From contig NC_060026.1 of NCBI RefSeq assembly GCF_021134715.1, positions 2,790,001 through 2,854,000 on the forward strand: DNA of 64,000 nucleotides, written 5' to 3'. Shown one piece after another: positions 58,121 through 64,000 of this stretch. Numbering within the stretch: position 1 is the first letter of the stretch; every line of letters begins with the position of its first letter. The translations under genes were made by a program, and so were the position numbers. The notes below the pieces were generated by a model. The model was not told where the DNA came from. It was given only the letters and a program-made list of their open reading frames with translations, and did no database searches. Source of the DNA: Daphnia pulex (lineage: Eukaryota; Arthropoda; Branchiopoda; Diplostraca; Daphniidae).

Positions 58121-61100
58121 TTATTCGCCCCCCACGCCTGGACCATTTGGTTGGCCTTGTGTCTGTGGCCTGTCAACTGTGGGGGGTTCCAGGTGAGCAA
58201 CTGAATTTTTGATGTCCTCTAGTGCCTCTAGGGCCGCCAATTGCTGACTGGAAAGTTGTTCAATCGCAATATTCAATATTTCTGGTTGAATAGGGGTTAG
58301 TGGAATGGCGTCGGTTTGTTGGGCATCGGTTTGGTTCTTGTGGAAATAGTCATTCCCTGAAAAAAAAAAGCAAACATATAAAATTTATTTAAATAAACCT
58401 TGCTCTATAGACCTTCCCGGGACACCAGTTGGTGGGTGTCCCGGGACACCCGACGCACTAGACATAAAAACTGATACTTACATATTTGAACCATTTTTTC
58501 CCAACAATACTTCTTAAACAATGGCCACAACATGTATTTCGTAACTGCGATTAGCACCAAGCCGAATGTTCCCTCCAACCACGGCAACCCGCTGTTCAGT
58601 ACCACCTTTGATACATCGGCCGCAAGGCCGTTGATATCCACGTCGACTAATTTCGGCTCAACTGGCCTTGCCTCAGCAAAAGGCAGCTGAAAGGAGCAGC
58701 CTGCCAAAAAAACAAACTTTCCTAATCGATCTCCAACGGATAGGACTTTCGAGCGATAATAACGCTCGTCTTCGGTGAAACGAGCTACACATGGTATTCC
58801 AACAACCGGCTGGTCCTCCAGTGCTTCATCGGCCGACTGCGAATCATAAAACTCTTCCATATCATCCAGTTCGATCTAGAAAGAAAAAATATGTTAAACA
58901 CACAAAAGATCGATGAGTAAAAGAATACGCATTACCAGATCGTGGAATTCATCAATATCCTCGATCACTTCTGTTGTCTCCGTTACTGCAGCGGCTTCCG
59001 AGAGGAGAGTGACATCAGGATCTTCATCTATATACTGTGTGGCGTCGATTAAAGAAGACTCCAAAGGTGATGTAGATGACGGGGCGTCCGTCAATTGTCT
59101 GATTAAGTTGAAGCTGACGTCCTCGCCCGACGACTTCTTTTCGGGAAGGTTAAGATCTTCGATGTGGGCGGAAACGTTTAAATCCTCGATGGGTTCTGAA
59201 ACATTTAAATCCTTGGTTGCATTCTCAGCCGACACGAAATCCACTATTTCCTGCGCTAGATTTTCAGTAACATCACCGGCAGCTTTTACTTCTTCATCGA
59301 GGATTGCCAACTGCTCCATGACTTTTGCTTCTTTGAGTACCATAATTTGTGGCAGTGTCTCTTCGTTGACGAAAGAACTAACCGATTCGCCGAAAGATTG
59401 GTAAAACTCTTTTTCTTGAACGGCTACTTGTTCCATCCGATCGGCAAGCTCTACTTCCTCGTTTTCAGAATGTTCAATAACAGTTGGGATCGCAACCAGG
59501 GGTTCTTCGATTACTTGGCGAACCACCTCCACCTCCAATGGTAAAGTGACATCGTCATCAAACGTATCGAAAAGTGCAGGCTCAGAAGTTCTGGACATCG
59601 GGGAAGACATTTCCCCGTCATCAAGAGAGTTGACTTCCAGAAGATTAATTGCGACGGACTCGACTTTAAAACTTTCCGGCAACCCCAATTTCTCATTGAG
59701 ATCCAATCCAGAGGGTTCAAATAATCGGACATAAAGATGTTGTGGCGTATCTAACACGACGCGGTCCAGGACTTTCTGTTCAATCAAATAGTTTGCAACA
59801 TCACCAGGAACATTGAAACCCGCTTCAAACACCCCATTATTTCCATCTAAATTTTAAGAAAAATGAACTGAATACTTGCATTCACTCTTTATAAATAAAA
59901 AATCTAAACTTTTACCTGGACTAGTAGAATGAAACAATGCTGAAAGCGATTGTCCAGTTAAAAAGCAGGCAGCAATGTGTTTCTGGGGTTCCAGATTGAC
60001 AGGTCCGGAAGTCATCTTCTTGACTCCCTTCAATCTCGAGTGCCAAGTCTTAAAGAAAATTACGTTTAAGATGTGGTGCATAAGTATGGAAGAAAGAAAT
60101 TGAATTTACCAACTGAGGACACTGCATGAAGCGCGGGACCATTCGCTTCAACTGTGAAATTGGTTTTACAGTGACTAGTTGGATCGTGGCAGGGGGGTCG
60201 CTCAACTGAAGAACTTGTCCACGATTCCATTGGCTGTCTTCTTCATACTGCACCACACAAGCAGAGCCGGGCTTTGCGTTTTGAATGAATGGTTTAAGTT
60301 CATCTAGATAAAAAAAAAAAAAATTTAGATGGACGAAATAGAGTAAACAACAGAAATAAACATACCACAGTCAACTAGATTCAATTTCTCAACCAATTCA
60401 TTAAGAATAGTAGAGTTAGCTGATAGCTGAACATAGAAACTGGTTGGGTCAACAACACAAGTTAACTGCACTTGACTGTTTGCAACTGGCAGAGCTTGAT
60501 GCATATAAGTATACTGCTTTTGAACAGTTGAAGTTGGTGACATCTTCGGCTCCTCGGGTATCACGGCAGGTGGCGAAGTTTCAATTATAGGCTTCAACAA
60601 AGGAGGTTGTGATTTGTTCACCTGTCCAAGTCTCTGAAACCCCATGGGACCTTTAGTCTCTCCATTCCCAGTCGAGGGAGGAGGTCCTCGAGGAGCGCGA
60701 ATCACCTCTTGAACTTGATTAGACGACGATCTCCAATTGCATTCCTTGCTGGATGTTCTCACTTGCCCAGTTTGCGTCGTATCTTCCGTCCCAGCTGCTC
60801 TCCAGTTTGTATCCTTGGCTTTGGGGTGAACGTAGTGACTTCTACCAGAATTGCCGTTATCGGTGTTCCTCCTGAAACGATCGTTGTTCCCTCTGGCTGT
60901 TTGTTCCGATACATTTTCAACTTGGACTGGTGCATTATCACTACAAGTGCTCTGTTCTGGAACTGAAAATAAAAGAACATTAATTACTAATTCATCCATA
61001 GCCAAAAAAAAAATTTGTCAACTTACCGCTAACAACGGGTTTTTTTTGAAGGTTCCCCGAAGAAATCGCTTTTGCAATATCGTTATTGCAAGGATCGTCA

Positions 61101-63136
61101 GTCAAAGTCACTGAATAGACTCCGTCTACCAAACTACCAATTTTTACTTTAATCTGCTTTTCATTCATAAGTTCCCGCCAGTTGGGAATAGACTGCATCA
61201 CACCACCATCAATCTTGCAATGAATGCCGTAAGGAGGATTTCGGAAGCAAGTCAACCCTTCTAGAGGTGCCAAAATTTTGCAGCGTGGTATCAGCAGACT
61301 GTTTCCGTAGTCGGTGAATTGAACCTCAGCATCGTTGATCAACTCCTTATTTACACGAATCCGGTAGAAATTATTGTCTTCATCCCAATGGATCACGGCA
61401 TAATGCCCCAAGTGGCTTTTGACGTCTGCATACAGCAAGGGAGGGTTGGGATCGGTAGAGTAAGCCATCGTTAGCTCAGCGACCATAACATTTAGATCCT
61501 TTACTGGTATCTTCTCGAGCTGTCCAAAAAAATATCCGGGCTCTTCCGGTAAAACAGCAGAGGGGATCTGTAGATTTGATCGAATTAAAACAGAAAACCG
61601 TTAGATTTGAAAACATACAATCATCACACTGATCAAATTTACCTCGGTTACACATGCTGTAGCTGCTTGATTTAATTTGGGTGGCGAAGGGATTGGGGCA
61701 ACAGGCGAGCAAACCCTCGATGTTCCGAAGTTAGCCAGAATCGTGCAGAGCATTTCCCAGATACTGCGTCCAAGGTTGTCGTAGAGATTTACTTTTTGTT
61801 TGCCCTCATCATCTTCCACGACTTCAACTTTGAGATACGGGACTGAGTTGACTAAAGACGTGAAAATTTCGTTCAAGCCCACGAGTTTGGCGACTTCTTC
61901 AACGCCAAACAAAGAAACTCGATAGGCAAACAAGCGCGGAACCAACAGCTCGTCAGAGATCTCACAAATCGAATCAAGGTTTACTGGCTCCTGGGTCCCG
62001 ATGTCAGCGAAGTAGACAGTACACTGATCGCCGTAATCACCCACTGCCGTGATCAATCCACGATGACAAAGTTTGTCCGTTGGAGACAATGCTACGCAAG
62101 GTGTTCCAAGTTTCGGTACTCCGCGCAAGGCGGGAGGTGCTGTCGAATCGAGTTTCTTGCGTAACCTCAGAAAATCGCTGGCTTCACTTTTGAGTTGCAC
62201 GTAGAACTTGTGAGGCCCATCGGGAATGTGTGTGACGATAACGTCGTGTCGCCCCTTGGAAGGAATGTCGTTAGTCACGTACGCTCGAGGAGGAATAGGT
62301 GACTGATTTGGAGAGCAAGCCGCTGCCATTGGGTACGCCGGATGATGGTCACGGTATGTTGCTGGAATTGCGAATGCAGGTGGCAGGGTGTTGTTTAGGG
62401 TCGGTACGTTTAATCTACCTGAGAAGGTGTTAAAAGCAGGTTGGATGTAGGCAGGCTGTTTGTTCATCATCTCACACATGCTTAAAGCTTCGTGATAGGT
62501 CTGTGCAGCCACTCCAAGTCCTTGCTGAATCATGGTTGTGGCCAGAAGTTGATTATTTGAATCAAACAACCTTACACCCTGATGTTCACCGTACATGCCC
62601 ATGGGTGAAGCTTTCCAAGTGCGATTCTCCACATGCATCTTCAAGAAAATCACAGCTGGTTCACTCCAGTGGGAACGAGATCCAGGTCCTCGAGGGGCAA
62701 CTACATCAGCAAGAATAAACTTAGTGGCTAGAGGAGGCCAATCCCTGATGTGCTCTGCTTCCTTTGCAGGGATGTCAAGAGTACGAACAAAACCTAAGGG
62801 TACTGTGTGAGTATCTCCAGAGTCGATACAAAAAACATCAATTGTCCCTGCATGGCTCAATTTAAGTTCCAGCACTTTTGCTCGATGCCACTGGTGGTTA
62901 ATGAGTACACAGCAGACTTGATTCAGTACATTAAGGTTGAGCGGTGGTGAAATTGCTTCCAAATAGTGCCTGATGCTCTCCAAATATTTTTCCATCAGCA
63001 AATACAAGCTACGATCGTGGGTCATACCCCAAAAGTAGACACACGGGCCTTGCCGTCCACGAACGGAATCGTCAATGTGCGTCAAGTGGACCAACATGTT
63101 AGCTCCGGCCATGTTCAACAGTTGCTGTATTCGCAT
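58121..63136 (-). CDS. Multi-Tudor domain protein (TDRD1-like, piRNA pathway)
   Basis: Exons 61643-63136, 61027-61567, 60366-60962, 60110-60303, 59916-60048, 58936-59846, 58482-58875 and 58121-58356 join in frame. The start is at 63136, since TAA precedes it in frame in the untranslated exon. Extended Tudor domains are seen at LNVLNQVCCVLINHQWHRAK (with VFCIDSGDTHTVP), LGTPCVALSPTDKLCHRGL (with VYFADIGTQEPVN) and LGHYAVIHWDEDNNFYRIRV (with VQFTDYGNSLLIP). A weaker fourth is at GSACVVQYEEDSQWNRGQVL and a fifth at VGIPCVARFTEDERYYRSKV. Tudor domains bind dimethyl-arginine on PIWI proteins and build germ granules. The acidic region in the 58936-59846 exon precedes a hydrophobic segment (LEGTFGLVLIAVTKYMLWPL), possibly a membrane anchor near the carboxy end. 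Confidence 0.85.
58416..58458. repeat. Hairpin repeat, copy 2 (last intron of Tudor gene)
   Basis: The same 30 bp hairpin sequence as at 58075-58104, in the same orientation, with a matching ACACCCGACGCACT flank. It lies just downstream of the donor at 58481 in transcript direction, so the last exon is bracketed by the two copies. Confidence 0.85.
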
Positions 63137-64000
63137 GAAACACTGTAATGTTATAAACTTAAAATTAACACAGACTCAACAACTAAAAAATTACTAATAA
63201 CTTACCAACTGTGAAATGGGCAAACCTTCTTAGATAACACTTCGAATGAGAAAAGACTTAACACTTTCCGCGAGCCAAGAGAAAAAATGCTCTTCACCAA
63301 CTGATGGCTGAATCTGAAAAGCCAAGCCAGAAACGTTTACGATAGGAGGAAGGGGAACATCCGGTAAGCGATGCAACGTTGCCAAGTTTTAAAAATCCCT
63401 ACCGTTTCGAATAAAATTTGAAAAAATAAAATAAAAAAACAGCGTTCAGAATGAATTTCCATTCAAAAATCAAAACAGAATTTATTCATTGATTTCCACC
63501 ACTAACTTTTTTTTTACCAACGTCTGAAAGATTTGCCGCAGCTGAAAGTGTGAAAATAGAGATGGAGCTGCCAATGTGGCCGCCCATCAATAAGTAAACA
63601 AAGATAGTTTTTTTTTTTGCCTAACCCTTTTTGAGATTTGAATTTCCCAAAAAAGTAATTAAATCAATACAATTTGAATAACAAGCAGGAAAAAAAATTG
63701 GAAACAAAAAATGAAACAAACAAATTAATTGTCGTCCAATCATCTTCGATTTCCATCTACAGAAAAAAAATGGGGAATTTGGTTTGGTGTAGACTGGTTT
63801 ATCTATGTATATTCAGTGGGCCGTAATACTTGATCATCCGCCAGTTTGCAAGCAAATTACACGGAGAGTGGCACTACATGGACTCACCGGCAACAACACA
63901 AAAATCCAAGACGGAAATCAAAGGATTGAGGACATGTTGATGTTTTCTCATTCTGGTTATTTACAGAAATGTTGAATAGAATAAGCTGCAGAATTATTAA
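63137..64000. other. Promoter side of the Tudor gene and window edge
   Basis: A 5' untranslated exon ends at a GTAAGT donor near 63205 and its acceptor is at about 63145. Beyond that I see AT-rich sequence with no supported gene to the window end. Confidence 0.4.

Overview
This is eukaryotic nuclear DNA, most likely from an arthropod and by inference a Daphnia-like crustacean. Genes are split by short GT-AG introns (often 60-80 bp), intergenic distances are small, and there is one tRNA-Cys, DRE-type (TATCGATA) promoter sequence, a TATA/initiator promoter and many small DNA transposons. Recognisable products are animal proteins: ATP synthase OSCP, Bicaudal-C, VPS13, an ankyrin/SOCS-box protein, a monocarboxylate-type transporter, PTCD3/mS39, transglutaminase and a multi-Tudor protein.

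Layout. 0-10 kb: a RING membrane E3 ligase (-), then a transposon-rich block. In that block a small gene (2158-3030, -) and a DDE transposase gene (4326-6076, +) diverge from a 1.2 kb palindrome carrying three tRNA-like units. The transposase exon is cut by an 823 bp element with 8 bp target duplications. Next comes an OSCP gene with a frameshift, then an unrecognised minus-strand gene with a MULE-like MITE in one exon and a 990 bp perfect-looking palindrome in one intron. 10-20 kb: tRNA-Cys, a short Bicaudal-C-like KH/SAM gene (-), a spliced integrase-derived gene that lacks the catalytic Glu (+), and a VPS13 amino-terminal fragment (-). 20-33 kb: an LRR gene (-), an intronless chimera of a Scribble-type PDZ and a retropepsin-like tail (-), an ankyrin/SOCS gene (-), the carboxy-terminal half of an SLC16-type transporter (-), a polyadenylated retrocopy and a MITE. 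33-57 kb: a large secreted EAR-repeat protein gene (copy A). About 6.7 kb of it, including an RWDD2 pseudogene in an intron, is repeated in the same orientation about 14 kb away (copy B). Between the copies lie a cathepsin-propeptide-like inhibitor (+), PTCD3 (-, amino end not found) and a transglutaminase fragment cut at both ends. 57-64 kb: a multi-Tudor gene (-) whose last exon lies between two copies of a 30 bp hairpin.

The window reads as a locus shaped by segmental duplication and nested transposition. Several genes are incomplete (VPS13, transporter, transglutaminase, EAR copy B, possibly PTCD3 and OSCP), and 1-2 bp frameshifts occur in otherwise conserved exons. Some of those frameshifts may be assembly errors. 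The genes do not form a shared pathway. The Tudor protein (piRNA/germ granule) and the Bicaudal-C-like protein (RNA binding) are both RNA-regulatory, but nothing in the sequence links them.
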